A stretch of DNA of 64,000 nucleotides from Taxillus chinensis (lineage: Eukaryota > Streptophyta > Magnoliopsida > Santalales > Loranthaceae), in NCBI GenBank assembly GCA_023512835.1, contig CM042087.1:47581682-47645681 (forward strand), in the 5' to 3' direction. Made by a program: the position numbers and the translations under genes. Under the pieces are notes generated by a model. It was not told where the DNA came from, searched no databases, and saw only the letters and a program-made list of their open reading frames with translations. Shown in pieces: positions 49,870 to 61,497 of the stretch (position 1 is the stretch's first letter; every line of letters begins with the position of its first letter).

Positions 49870-51012
49870 AAAAAATCAAGCCGTTACTAATATATATCCA
49901 AAGAGGATGCGCAAATTGTCTATGACAAACTTGCAGGACCCTAAAAATAATAACTATATGACAAACTTCTTAGACGAATCAACGTCACATCCGGTGAGAT
50001 TGGTGACACTTTCTCTTGTGTGGGTTACATGGATCATTGATGAGAAAAAACAAAATAAGGACTACTACATACAAAGAATACACCCTGCGTCGTCTTCTAC
50101 TGCGTACATGTTACAGGAACGCAACCCACACAGATGACTTTATTAATGATTAATGAATCAATGATCATCTCCTGTAGATTAGGTGTCGTAAATTAATTTG
50201 GGGTTGCTCAAGCATAAGCTTCTCCAATAAAATAGTGGGGCTAAAAAAATGTCAATTTACGAAAATTTATTATATTATGTTCGTGAAAAGAAAAAAATTG
50301 ATATATCTTCCTATACATTATAAAAACAACATATAATAGTAATAATTAAATTATGCTGTCATACACTAATAAGATGATAAAGCTAGAACCAAAATTCAAA
50401 TTAATGCTAAAGAGAAAAAAATCAAGTTACTTCATAAATTATTGGCCTTCACGTCAAGTCTAGCATGTAATTATCAAGTCAAAAACATATTAATTTGATG
50501 TCATAGTTGATTCGCAATAAGCAGACCCAAGCCCACTGAATGACAAATTCATAAACTCTCATGAGGACGGTTTCCTAAGATACCTGTAGCATGTTTTTTC
50601 TGTCAGGTTAAAACAAAATGCAAGCGATTCTAACCGTGATCCCATTCTAATTTAAATTTATTTTTTTTTGAATTTAAATTTTAAAATAATTACTTCATTC
50701 TCAAATTTAAATTTAAATTTAACAAAAAAAATATTTATTTTTATTTTTTCTCTATTTCATAAACTAAGCTCATCATTTTTTTGTCAATTTTTATGCAATT
50801 CAATTTTAAAAAACATATTCTTTATCCTATTAAACATAAATTATTTTCAAATTCAAAATTTAACACAAATTCTAATAAAAAAATTTAAAATACAATATCC
50901 AAAACAAGTAGCAGACGACTCTAAGTCTTCCTAGTAAAAAATGAAGGGCTACTGTTCCAAAGTCCAAAAAAATGAGCCAGATGAGGCACAACAAAAGCAG
51001 CCATTAAAATGG
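49870..51012. other. Intergenic, no gene recognised
   Basis: AT-rich. Around 50650-50900 aaattt-rich words recur that are also found in the fold-back element near 6.7 kb. Confidence 0.4.
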
Positions 51013-51015
51013 ACT

Positions 51016-54000
51016 TTATGTGACCTTGTGCAGCCCAATGTTCAGATCCGAGGATATTGAAATGATGAGCGGATGAGAGTAGTGCCATACTGCTTTGAAG
51101 ACTCGTTTCTGATGAGCTTTAATGGACTGGGAAGGTTTGTGAGCATTGAACCTGATGTCAAATATGTGAATCACTGGATCTGCCGAGCCAGAAGTGAGGT
51201 ACAAGCCATCCGGTGACCATGCCTGGTTTATCAGGGCCGACTGCGACTCACTACTCTCTTGTTTCCACCCAAATGAATGGATTTCTGCATGCCTCGACCG
51301 TATATCAAACAGCCGGAGCTGCGCCTCATGAGTCCTGCATATGCATGCCATTTTTAGGACAAATCAAAAGAGATTAAAAACATAATACATGTTAAATGAT
51401 GATACAAAATTTGTTTGATCCATATGTAGACATGTTTTCCATACTCATCCACATCATTTGTAGAACGAGTTTCAGGAACTGACATCAACAATGAGAACAG
51501 ATAATAAGACTCTAGCCTTGACGTGTTGCTGTTTCTCACCCGGTTTGAACCATAAACAAATTGAAGTCACACGGATTAGGCAGGACACTCATGCATTTGC
51601 TCTCGATATAATGCTTGAAACTAACTCTTCCAGCAAGTAAATCAAACCCAATAATTCTCTTGTCTGCCCCGACAGACATCACTATCTGCTTTTCCTGCAG
51701 TCCGGCAACTCCCATTACAGCAGAAGTATGGAAATTTCTGTGCAACGCCTTGGGTTTCCATGCCGAATCTTCATCTCTGTCAGTCCAATATATAACAGCA
51801 TGATCACTGCCACCAGAAACAAAACATGTGTCTTCCCATGGTGGAAAATTTATGCTGTTGATAATGCCCTTAACATGAGGCTTGTGCTCTAGGAAAGTCA
51901 CACGACCCTTCTGCAAGCAGGAAAAGCAAAAATATAACCAGGACCAATTCATCTACAAACAAAAATTACTCTGAACACCTAAAAAACATCCATGGATAGG
52001 ATATTGGAAGATGTCACCACACAATGACGGGGATTTTCAAGTCACTGCATCAATGTTAAACCATGTAAACGACTTCAATAAAAAGGGAATAGTAGAACTG
52101 TATTATCTTTACACCCGCATAAGCAAATGAGAAAATTCTACAAATGCATGACAAAGCCCTCTAATTAGTTGTTCACATTGAATTTCTCAAAATTAGAATA
52201 TAATCATCCCCTGCAGACAACTTCCAAGCTCTAAAATACAAATGCATAATTAAAATTTTTGAAAAAGAATGCACTATCTCTGCTACTTATGTGTGTCCCT
52301 GCCCTGCAGACAAACACGAGAACATATACTTGTGGTTCTCACCCCTTGTGTTTTATTCAAGTCTATAACTGATATCTGAGAGTCTCCACCATCAGCACTG
52401 TATACACAAAATAGACTATTTCCATTTGGATGCCATGCAACATCCTCAGGCCATCTTCTCTGCTTCAAGGATGGACAATCAGTTGAACTAAGAAGGGAGG
52501 CTCCCGATCTGGAATTCCATAAACAGGATCAGAAATAGGATGCAAATATAAGTGAAGCATTCAGTCTGAAATAGGTTGCACAAAGGCTCTTTTCAATGTG
52601 TTAGAAAAGTTGTTTAACTCAAATGATCTATCAATTTATTACATTAGAAAATTAGGACTCGTCAAGGTGGTAATCTGCCTGGGATGGGAAGCAATATGAA
52701 ATCACGAATCAGCATACAATTGTCTTCGCCCATGGCCTCACCTTTGAATCTAACATTCATAGCACAACCCATGAGCCTAGTCTTGATAAAACAGTACATC
52801 GTCCAAAGAAATCATACTTAATCCAGATTTAGAAGTTCATGTCCTAACCAGCCTACAAACCAGCACGAGCAAGAAAGTTGGATGGACCAACGAACTTCTG
52901 GCAACTTTCCCAATACCAAAAATATGCCCAACTTGGCATACACATTAGCACCATTTTATGACTACAATAAAAGATAATAACTCATGTTATTAAAACATCT
53001 CCAATCCATTAGCTATAGCAAATTATAAAATTAAGTTCAAATTTGCCTCCAATGTATTAGCTATATGAAAAGTTATATCAATAAATTTAAATAAATTTTT
53101 AGTTTTAGCTAAGGTATCACATCAGCCCTAACTCCAATATTATTTCAAATTTTCAAACTAAACCCTTCCCTGTAGCCCCTCCTCCAGCAGTGCCTTCCTC
53201 TCGAGTCGCCCATCATCCCTAGCAGCACCATCTTCCCTCACTACTTCCCCCTCCTCCCTGCGGTACTTTCCTCCCCACAACGCCCATCATTCCCAATGAC
53301 ACTATCATCCCCAAAGGCACCGTCCTCCCTCCCCACAGCCCCCTCCTCCCTATGGTGCCTTCCTCTGCTTCTGTAACAAGCTAAATATAGTTTTAGCTAA
53401 TCAATTTAGCTAATAAAGATAAAAAAATGCTCTTATATATTGAAAGCAACTTGACATGAACACCAAAAACATGTCTTCTCATGGTGGAAAATTTAATTAT
53501 ATAGATCTCTAAAAGAGATCTTTTATGGGCTAGATGTTTAAATTCAAGAGTTCATGATGAACAAAAACAGGAAGATCAGATGATATGAAATATGGGTAGA
53601 TTAGTTGAATACTTGAATTCATTTAAAATTTTCTGAACTAATATCGAATACATTAGACAATGAATACAACATGATGGCTATCCCCTTCCCCCATATATGA
53701 TGTAACCTTAAATGATCATGATTTCACCATAGAAGGAAGAATTTCGCTTAGGTTCATTTCATAGAATAAAATTGTATTCTTCCAATACTACTTGGGTTGT
53801 GGGATTCTCCATTAAACCTTTCTTAATTTATAGTGGCATCTTTAAGAAGAGAAGGTTGATACCATGTTTTTATCTTGATCTACAATTTCCTTTTCTATCA
53901 CACCAGTATTTTCCATGGAGTTTTTATTTTATCTTGAGTACTAAGGAGAGTAACATCAGACAAATAGCAGCAAGAAAATTAGTAGAAAGGCTTAAATTTA

Positions 54001-56367
54001 AATATAAACGACCAAAGACTTTCACTGTTTTAGAGATGCCATCTATAAATTCCTTGTGCACATTAAAAGATACAAATTCAAAAGTTTCATTAGTTGATAG
54101 TGGAATCATGAGAACTACATAAACAGTTTTGAGGCAAAATTTAAACATTTACCCTCTTGCCTGAATTTGCCACAAGTTGACAACCCCATCCAATGCACTG
54201 TAGAACATTCCAATAGAAGCATTAGATCCATAGAAACTTAAATGATATTCTTAACAAACAGAAACTACTGACTATTACAAAACATCCGATAAATAAAAAA
54301 ACAAGAAACAAAAGAAGCAGGGCATCATAATTACCATAAAGAAAGTAACACAACAGCATGGGTAAAGATTAAAATTTATCATTAATCACACCATTAGCTT
54401 GTGTGCTGTGTTCTGTATAAGCACATAAGCATCCTTATTAAAATTTTACTATCAAAATTACAAAATCTAAAAACAAATATATCACAGTTTTAGTCAAACT
54501 TCATACAAACAAATCAGCAATTAAATATGAGAAACTTGGCTACAAGAGCCATGATCAACCATGTTAGAGCCCTTCTAACAACAGGCATAATTCCAGTTGG
54601 AAGGACTCTATAATGATATAGGCCAAACAATAACTCAAATAAAAAACTTTGGTACCTATTTCAATCTTCTTAAAATAAATAAATAAATTTTTTGCTTTCT
54701 TTGAATATCAAAGAATGTTTACAGACGTATAAATTACCATCAAATATAACAGCCCCTCTATCTTAATTTACTCCAACTTTTAATAGCTTAATCTACCTGG
54801 TCACAAAGAGCTGATCGTTCACTGGACAGAGTGAAAGACTTCTCAACTTTCTTTTGTGCTGGCTAGGAATGTGAGAGCTTGTATGACATCGGACTATGCT
54901 TGCTGAAGTGCTTTTTGCACCAACGGAATTAATTCCGTGTGTTCTTTGTGTTCTGCAGTAGCTCCAAAAAAGAATAATAACAATTGTAACCAATCGGAAA
55001 TTGAGACAGAAACATCAATCTGGGAATACAAAAACTTTAGCACCGTCTACATGATTGAATACCACTTCATACACTTATATCTAAGTGTAATAAAGCAAAA
55101 TGAAAAACACGGAAACTCAATAAGTTAGGGAATCACCAAACTTCCTTTTCTTCTCCTTATCTTGAATTTTAGAAGCTTCCTTTTTTGAAGAAATGCTACA
55201 AGAACTTTCTTCTTTTACTTTTCCAACACTAGGAGAAGGAGGAAGAGCTAAAGCCCCAGCTTGAGCACCTGAACCATCTGAAGTTCTCGTGTATTTCTCA
55301 GGCGGTTTTATAGGTTGTGAAATCTTGGGTCTCATAGCTGGAATCAGAAGCTCTGGTCGCTGTTGGAGCTGCTCTTTTGGTGATCGCTTGCTGCTATTAA
55401 TAGGGCTAGCTGATCTGCGTTCCATTTTGATATTTTTAGCTCCATTATCCAACAAATTCTTTGATGGCTTAACATTGTCTTGGCGTCGAAGGCGAGCCAA
55501 TTTAGATTCTGAATCATGTAATCTCCTCTCCGCTTCTTCAAGCTGCAAACCTAGAAAATATGATTAGCTGGAATTCTCCACGAGTGTAAGAGAGAAAACA
55601 AATCTGCCCATAAAAGGACCTGAAGGTAGATAAATTATTAATTCCATTCTCTAGAATGAACAATATGGGAAATTTATAGGCATGCATAAATCTATTGATA
55701 ATTCAACCAGCATGGAGATTATGTGATTCAAAGTATGTCTGTTACCGTTGTGCCATACCCTAAACATTTTACACTCAGTTCTCAGAGAAATGAGTCTGCA
55801 AAATGGAAAATCCAACCACCCGTCATAAATATTTGCCGGACCCACTATGAATGTGAAGGGGGAGCTAGTTATTTTCGCTTCAGATGTTCATTTTTAGAAG
55901 GTCAAGCCCTCTCTGCACTTAGATGTTGCAACATCAAATTACAGTGTAGAACATTAACCATGAACATTAAACATCTAGTTCTCAGCTTAGTTCAAATCAT
56001 GGTCATCAAATTGAATCCTAAGTACGTTTGCAGCTTGCCCCTAAAATCCAATAAATAAAAGGGCAACGCAAACCGCAATCAGAAGTTCAAAACAAGACAA
56101 AAATTGGTCACAACATCAATGAAACATATCAGAGGAAGAGCCAACCTGGGACTTATAGTAGGAAACACGACGACGGAGATGTTCGACTTCTTTGGCACGA
56201 TGTTCGACGAGCGCCAGGAGTGCTTCTTCCTGCACTTGTCGGGGGTCATTGTCTTCTTCTTCTTCTCCTCCTTCTGCTCTTCCGCCATCCTTGTTCTCTT
56301 CTTCTCCTTCGTTGTCAACCCAGATGACCTCCGGCTTGGGTTTCTTCGCTGCTGGTGGCCCTGACAT
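51016..56367 (-). CDS. Nuclear-type WD40-repeat protein with N-terminal coiled coil; exon 3 frame problem
   Basis: Seven exons (minus strand): 56367-56146, 55542-55137, 54952-54797 (or starting 54902), 54197-54153, 52508-52343, 51910-51540 and 51334-51016. The N-terminus (MSGPPAAKKPKPEVIWVDNE) is acidic and leads into a coiled coil (LVEHRAKEVEHLRRRVSYYK, LEEAERRLHDSESKLARLRR) and a Ser/Lys/Pro-rich linker. From exon 3 on come WD40 blades: HIPSQHKRKLRSLSLCPVND, SALDGVVNLWQIQARGSG, RRWPEDVAWHPNGNSLF, VSGGSDHAVIYW, SVGADKRIIGFD, NQAWSPDGLYLTSGSADPVI and HQKRVFKAVWHYSHPLIISI. This is a conserved plant family of unassigned function, probably a nuclear scaffold. With the acceptor at 54952, exon 3 first reads EHKEHTELIPLV as expected but is one base short. 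An acceptor at 54903 (CACTTCAG) would drop that segment and give 544 residues in frame. Confidence 0.85.
52990..53440. repeat. Dispersed repeat with C-rich core in WD40 intron 4
   Basis: AT-rich ends (catctccaatccattagcta at left; gttttagctaatcaatttag at right) surround a 220 bp C/T-rich core in which short ccctcctccc and catcatccc-type words repeat. Resembles 17559-17700 and 29590-30060. Probably a non-autonomous transposon; its ends were not proven. Confidence 0.5.
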
Positions 56368-56369
56368 AT

Positions 56370-56835
56370 TTTTTTTTAAAAAAATTGACGATCCCACCAA
56401 AATCGCTGTGAATCCAAACCCAAAATGTTCGCTTTTCTTTGAAGAATCCAAATTTACACCCAAAAGTTGTTTGGTGTTTTTCCTTTTCTTTTCTTTTTTT
56501 TGGCGAGGAAGGAAAGAATGAATAACAAAGGGTTGAAGAACAAAGGGTTGGCTAATTTGTTGTTATTCAGAATCTCAAAGCGGCCCATGCGTGTGTCGCT
56601 GTTCCATATGCTCTAGCTCTAGCCTCGTACATGGCGTGACTATGGTTCGGACCAAACATTCTAGTTATGTTGTAGTGTCCCACGTCAATGCTCCGTCCAA
56701 ACTACAATTATTTAGCGTTCGGTGCGAGGAGATGATGCCACGTAGCCGGTTTCAAGGCTCCAGGTTAGCACCATAAGGGTTTTTGAAGAGACCAAAACGC
56801 TATTCAAGGCTCCTGTCAAATATTCATATTTAATA
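56370..56835. other. WD40 gene upstream region
   Basis: The 5' flank of the WD40 gene; no open frame of interest and no clear TATA box on the minus strand. Confidence 0.4.
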
Positions 56836-56839
56836 TTTT

Positions 56840-57300
56840 CAAAAAATTATCATGCAGTGGGAGGGAGAAGGGAGAAAATTATCAAAAATATTCTTTGTTG
56901 CTATTTTTCGTGCAGTGGGAGGGAGAAGGGGACTCAGTGGTGCAGGAGGGGAGAGGGGGGTCACGGGATGCTGGCGATCCGTCGTGGGGGGGGGGAAGGC
57001 TCGTGTGAGCGTCGCACCAGGGGGAGGTCACGGTGGGCGGCGGCAGATCGGGCACCGGCCGGGAGTCGCGCGCGGGAGGGCAAGCCAGGGAGGTTGCTTG
57101 GAGGGCGGTGGAGGATGGCGGCGGCGGCGGTCACCGAAAACAAGTGGAAACAGAAAACATCAATAATGTTTTTTCATTTTGTTGCATTTGAAAACAACTT
57201 GTTTTCAAAAATTAAAAAAAAACAGGTACCAAACAAAAAAACAGGTGTTTTCTGTATTTTAATACAAAAAACAAAAAACAAGTATCATGACCAAACACGC
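56840..57300. repeat. G-rich block followed by fold-back-prone A/T tail; candidate repeat
   Basis: The stretch 56850-57140 is strongly G-rich with a 22 bp word (tgcagtgggagggagaagg-g) at 56853 and again at 56911. 57135-57300 is rich in gaaaaca/ttttc words, including the palindrome tgaaaacaacttgttttca (57189). The composition break suggests an inserted element. The open frames here (up to 189 codons) are compositional. Confidence 0.4.
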
Positions 57301-59004
57301 TCTAGATCTCTGCCTCCATTCATTCATGCCAATGCGACAATGCCTCAATTTCCTTTCTTTTCTTTTTTTACTTTTTTATTCCTCTTCAACGAATCATTGG
57401 ATATATCTTCACTTTTTCCTTCATAGAATTACGCAAAGTATTGGGTTCAAAATTTATTGGACTATCCTATCCAAAATAATCTACATGAAGCAACATAACA
57501 AAGCAAATCAACAAAATATTCAAGAATATGGAAAGGATATCTGAGAAGTACTTAAACTTGTATAAAGCTACCGACGTCCAGGTCTCTGTCAAGTACATTA
57601 TTTACGAGTATTACCTATGACTACACTACTAGGTGCTCAATCAAATTGGTTTGCTGGAAGACTGGGATGCTTTCTTTCCACTCACGATAAAAAGCAAATG
57701 TAAACTATGTAATAAGTATGCACCTAGTAGCTTAACAGGGTCCGTCCTAGCACTCTTTCCATTACCACATGCGCTTGGGCTTGCTACGTATGGAAGGTGA
57801 TTTAAATAGTAAAAAGGCCTTAAGGGAGAAAGCACTGGAATTATCTCTAATTAGTTCACAAACAATGCCTCTCCAGAACTTAGCAATCTTCTCCACTGGA
57901 TTCTAGTTGCAATGAACATGGGCGCTATTGTACATATTTGATGTGGGGTTAGACTTATCATTTTCTTGGTTATAGCAGGGTGGGACCATCTATTTCTTCA
58001 CTTCATGTACCCCAATCGCCATAAACAATTCAATTTGATGTATATTCTACACAATTGTATTGCTTTTGGTTTTTGTAGCAATAGGATTGCATTATAACGT
58101 CCAAATTTGTTGAAATGACAAAGAAATTCGTAGGTCGTTGAAATGTTACTTAAGCGTTATTAGATTTACATTCTACTGGTTAATTGGTGGATGTTTATAT
58201 TAAAAGAGTTAGGCCCGCCTTAAGACAATGGTAAATCATATTTTTCATTCCTATTTTAATATAATAATAAGATACATATGGACAATAAAACTATTCTCAT
58301 TTTCATTTCCAAGGATACATACGAACAATAAAACTATAGAAAAAACAATTATAATAATAAGATTGAATATATTAATCGGTGACCTTGCAATACTATAGTT
58401 TTCTTATCTCATTACGGATCCGAGCTAAAACTACAAAAAAAAAAAAAAAAACTAGCAAACAAACTCATTTCTACACAAAATGCTCTTGCATTGCCACAAG
58501 CGACTCAAATTTGCCCAATGGTGCAAAATTCACCTAGTGTTCAAAAATATTTCTCCAACAATTGAGGCAAACGTGAAATCACCTTTTACCACCAAAACAT
58601 AATTTTAATATTTAATAGAGATCCAACTGTTACAAATAATTAGATCCACTAATTTTTCTTATGTACAAAGTGTGATAGCCTAGTTTCCCTTATAGCTCAA
58701 TACTATCCATTTGGGCCTCAACACCACGAGTTTGTTCTTAGTAGAAATGAATTCCTTAAAAGGTTTCGTGTTAGGTGAGGTATTCACTCTTCCTTAAGAG
58801 CAAACTTTATCCCCCTCCACCAATTGATATGGGATTTCGAGTTGGTTCCGTCCCCTTAGGCTAGCCAATCCTAACAACCTATCCCTCCCTCCTTAAGAGT
58901 CTCATGTTTTCATGGGACTAGCACAATGACTGGGTTAGGCTTTAATACCATTATTTGTGATTGGTGACTCGGCCTTTCCAATAGCCCGATATTGTTAGCT
59001 TTGA
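57301..59004. other. Intergenic, no gene recognised
   Basis: No recognisable coding sequence. At 58951-58966 ggctttaatacca resembles the reverse complement of a tRNA-Met primer-binding site with two mismatches, close to but not abutting the solo LTR. Confidence 0.4.
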
Positions 59005-59009
59005 GCCTT
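59005..59009 (+). repeat. 5 bp target-site duplication, left copy
   Basis: gcctt, identical to 61493-61497, abutting the large solo LTR. Confidence 0.75.
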
Positions 59010-59537
59010 TGTCACGCCCCCAAATTCCAGGAAACTCGGAATCCAGGAACATGACTTCCCCTTGTCCACACCCAAAAGATCAAGGGGTTGATGACTAGCA
59101 CCAATAGAGACTACACCGCGGGTTTTGTCTTAATCACGTAACCCTGTCCAGTCATACATTAAGGGTAATCCTATACTTTCTCATATATCATCATGCATAC
59201 AATAAATCAAACAGTCATACAAATATCACATCACAAACAGTATGCAAATACAACTATCCATGGACCCATGTCCAGGATACAATACACAATAATACGAATA
59301 TAGTATCGTATCATACTTCGAGTAGTGGGCACGTCCTCCTGGAAAAAGTCCTCCACTAGTCTCGGTCACACCTGAAAAATGTAAACAAGAAGTAGGTGAC
59401 AAGCTCGCAGAGGTGACCCCAAAACTCCACATCATGTAAACATATAAGTCTATACTATATGCTCGGTGTACTCGTGTACCATGTAGTGTGCGCAATAATT
59501 AGGACACGGCCGCCCACACAGACAGACCTTGTCCACG

Positions 59538-59667
59538 ATCCTCCACGGGATCCCAGCTGGGCACTCACGGCCCTAGCTCCACGAGCTCAACGGCTCAACA
59601 CAATCCTCAACGGGATATCACCAGGGCACTGCACTTCCTAGCTCTACGAGCTCAACGGCTCAACACA
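59538..59667 (+). repeat. Two tandem 65 bp units inside the large solo LTR
   Basis: Units 59538-59602 and 59603-59667 both start atcctc-acgggat and end acgagctcaacggctcaaca plus ca, with about ten differences between. Confidence 0.9.
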
Positions 59668-60189
59668 AGCTTTAGCCTCATGGTGAGAACCCAACAAGTC
59701 ATAGAGCCCAAGCCCCAATTCCTCAAACCAACATACCAATACCAATATGGCATTAAAGTTTTACCATACTCCCTTTATAATCGAAGCTAGTCTTCACAAA
59801 TCGATCATCATTCCTTGACTAAGGAAGGAGATACCTGATAAGTTGTTTTCTTGAAATAAAAATCCCAAAGATTGGGTCCCCATATCATAACTATGATAAT
59901 TTGATTTTTGGGAATTTTTCTAAGATGTCTAACCCCACTTTTCAAAAAGTTACCTCTACGAAAAATTGGATTTTTCCAAGATTTTACATTAAAATCCAAT
60001 TTTTACATTTTGAAGGAGTGACAATTTAATTTTCTAGTTTTTTTTTTGAATCCAAAAGGGGGGTATTTTGCTATTTACATTGTAACTTACTTAAATGTGG
60101 AGAGACTTAAAGGTTACAATGTAAATGGGTCCAGTCCAGTGCAGTTGTATTGCTCGAAGCTTCATAACTTCCTGGCTCGAAGTTGTGGA

Positions 60190-60252
60190 ACTGCGACTCG
60201 TAGTTGCAGGACTGCGACTCATAGTTGCAGGACTGCGACTCGTAGCTGCGGA
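60190..60252 (+). repeat. Three tandem 21 bp units
   Basis: Unit actgcgactcgtagttgcag plus g, repeated three times with few differences, directly upstream of the 30 bp array. Confidence 0.9.
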
Positions 60253-60300
60253 ATTGTGGCCTCGAAGACTCGAAGCTGTGACATGCGACCTTCAACTACG

Positions 60301-60540
60301 GATCTTCGACCTTACAACCACGGGTCTGGCGATCTTTGACCCTACGACTATGGGTCTACGGATCTTCGACCCTACGACTACGGATCTACGGATCTTCGAC
60401 CCTACGACTACAGATCTACGGATCTTCGACTCTACGACTACGGATCTATGGATCTTCGACCCTACGACTATGGGTCTACGGATCTTCGACCCTATGACTA
60501 CGGGTCTACGGATCTTCGATCCTACGACTATGGATCTTCG
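60301..60540 (+). repeat. Minisatellite of eight 30 bp units
   Basis: Eight consecutive 30 bp copies starting gatcttcgaccctacgacta with point differences; a partial ninth follows. Since 30 is a multiple of three, the plus strand keeps a 156-codon frame (60125-60595) encoding a repeating IFDPTTTDLR-like decapeptide, which I regard as non-coding. Confidence 0.95.
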
Positions 60541-61492
60541 ACCCTACAACCGAAAATCTTCGGGTCTTTGTCCTTTTAACCCAATAGTCACCTAGGGTAT
60601 TGTTCATCGTCGTTTTTGCCTGTTCTTCGTCCTGGAATCAATCCAGTGACCCCCATGCGCTCACAAACACACGTTTTACACAACAAACTACAATATCTAC
60701 CTCAAAACGTATCATGAACACCTCTAAATCGGACAAGAAAGCAACGAAATACGCACATAATTGCAGATTTCCAAAATCTAGATTTAAATCCAGATTTCCA
60801 TGATTGACTTCTCAACCCTCATGGAATACGCAGTTAAATAACCCCATATCACGTAAACATATATCCAAACCGATATAAATCGGTTCTTAACCATAAATCT
60901 TATGTTAAACCATTAGATCTAACTCAAAATTGAATTTCCCCAAAACCTAGGGCTCATGCTAAATTCCATAAATCATGACAAATTCGTGCATACCAAAGAC
61001 AAAATCAAGATAAGAAGTTCAAAGACACCTACCTGGAGTGATTCTTTGAGCTCCACGAACCCAAATCGCCCAAAATCACTAAGGCTCCAAGCTTCCAAGC
61101 TCTCTCTCGCAAACGCATAAACGTGATAGCGTAAAGTGAAAGCTCTTTCTTTTCATTCTATTTATATTTCTCGCCAATCATTGACCACTAATTGACCCAC
61201 CAATAATTGACCTCCAAGGTCCCGAACTCCAAATTGAGTCAAATTACAATCAAAACACTCAAAATGACGAGCACAACACTAGTTAGATATTATCATACTC
61301 AAATGACCGCTCAAACGCAAAGTCAACCAATAAACCTTGAGAAAGTCAACAATCGAGCCACTCGGGGCCCCAACTCGAAATCGGGTCCAAGTACTGTCAA
61401 AATGCTCACATCGACGACTACACTACTGTCCAGATAGTTGCATTCTCATAGAATGGTTATCTCTCAACACTACCTAAATATGAGTCTTTACA

Positions 61493-61497
61493 GCCTT
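61493..61497 (+). repeat. 5 bp target-site duplication, right copy
   Basis: gcctt, identical to 59005-59009. Confidence 0.75.

Larger units (their letters stand above)
59010..61492. mobile_element. Large solo LTR, 2483 bp
   Basis: It begins TGTCACGCCCC and ends GAGTCTTTACA, so has the TGT...ACA ends of an LTR, and is flanked exactly by the 5 bp repeat gcctt. The tgt(c/a)acgcccc opening is common among plant retrotransposon LTRs. No reverse transcriptase, integrase or gag motif occurs inside, and no second LTR is in the window, so this is a solo LTR or a two-ended non-autonomous unit. It contains a 65 bp tandem pair, a 21 bp triplet and eight 30 bp repeats. Class (Gypsy or Copia) is not decided; the large size favours Gypsy. 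Confidence 0.75.

Noticed and set aside
56857..57426. 189-codon plus-strand frame
   Set aside because: It is Gly/Arg-rich and then low complexity, follows the G-rich block, has no recognisable domain and overlaps other equally open frames.
58951..58966. Primer-binding site of the large LTR element
   Set aside because: It has two mismatches to the tRNA-Met complement and lies over 40 bp from the LTR edge, outside the target duplication, so it does not belong to this insertion.
60125..60595. 156-codon repeat-peptide frame as a real protein
   Set aside because: It is open only because the repeat periods are multiples of three, and it lies inside a solo LTR.
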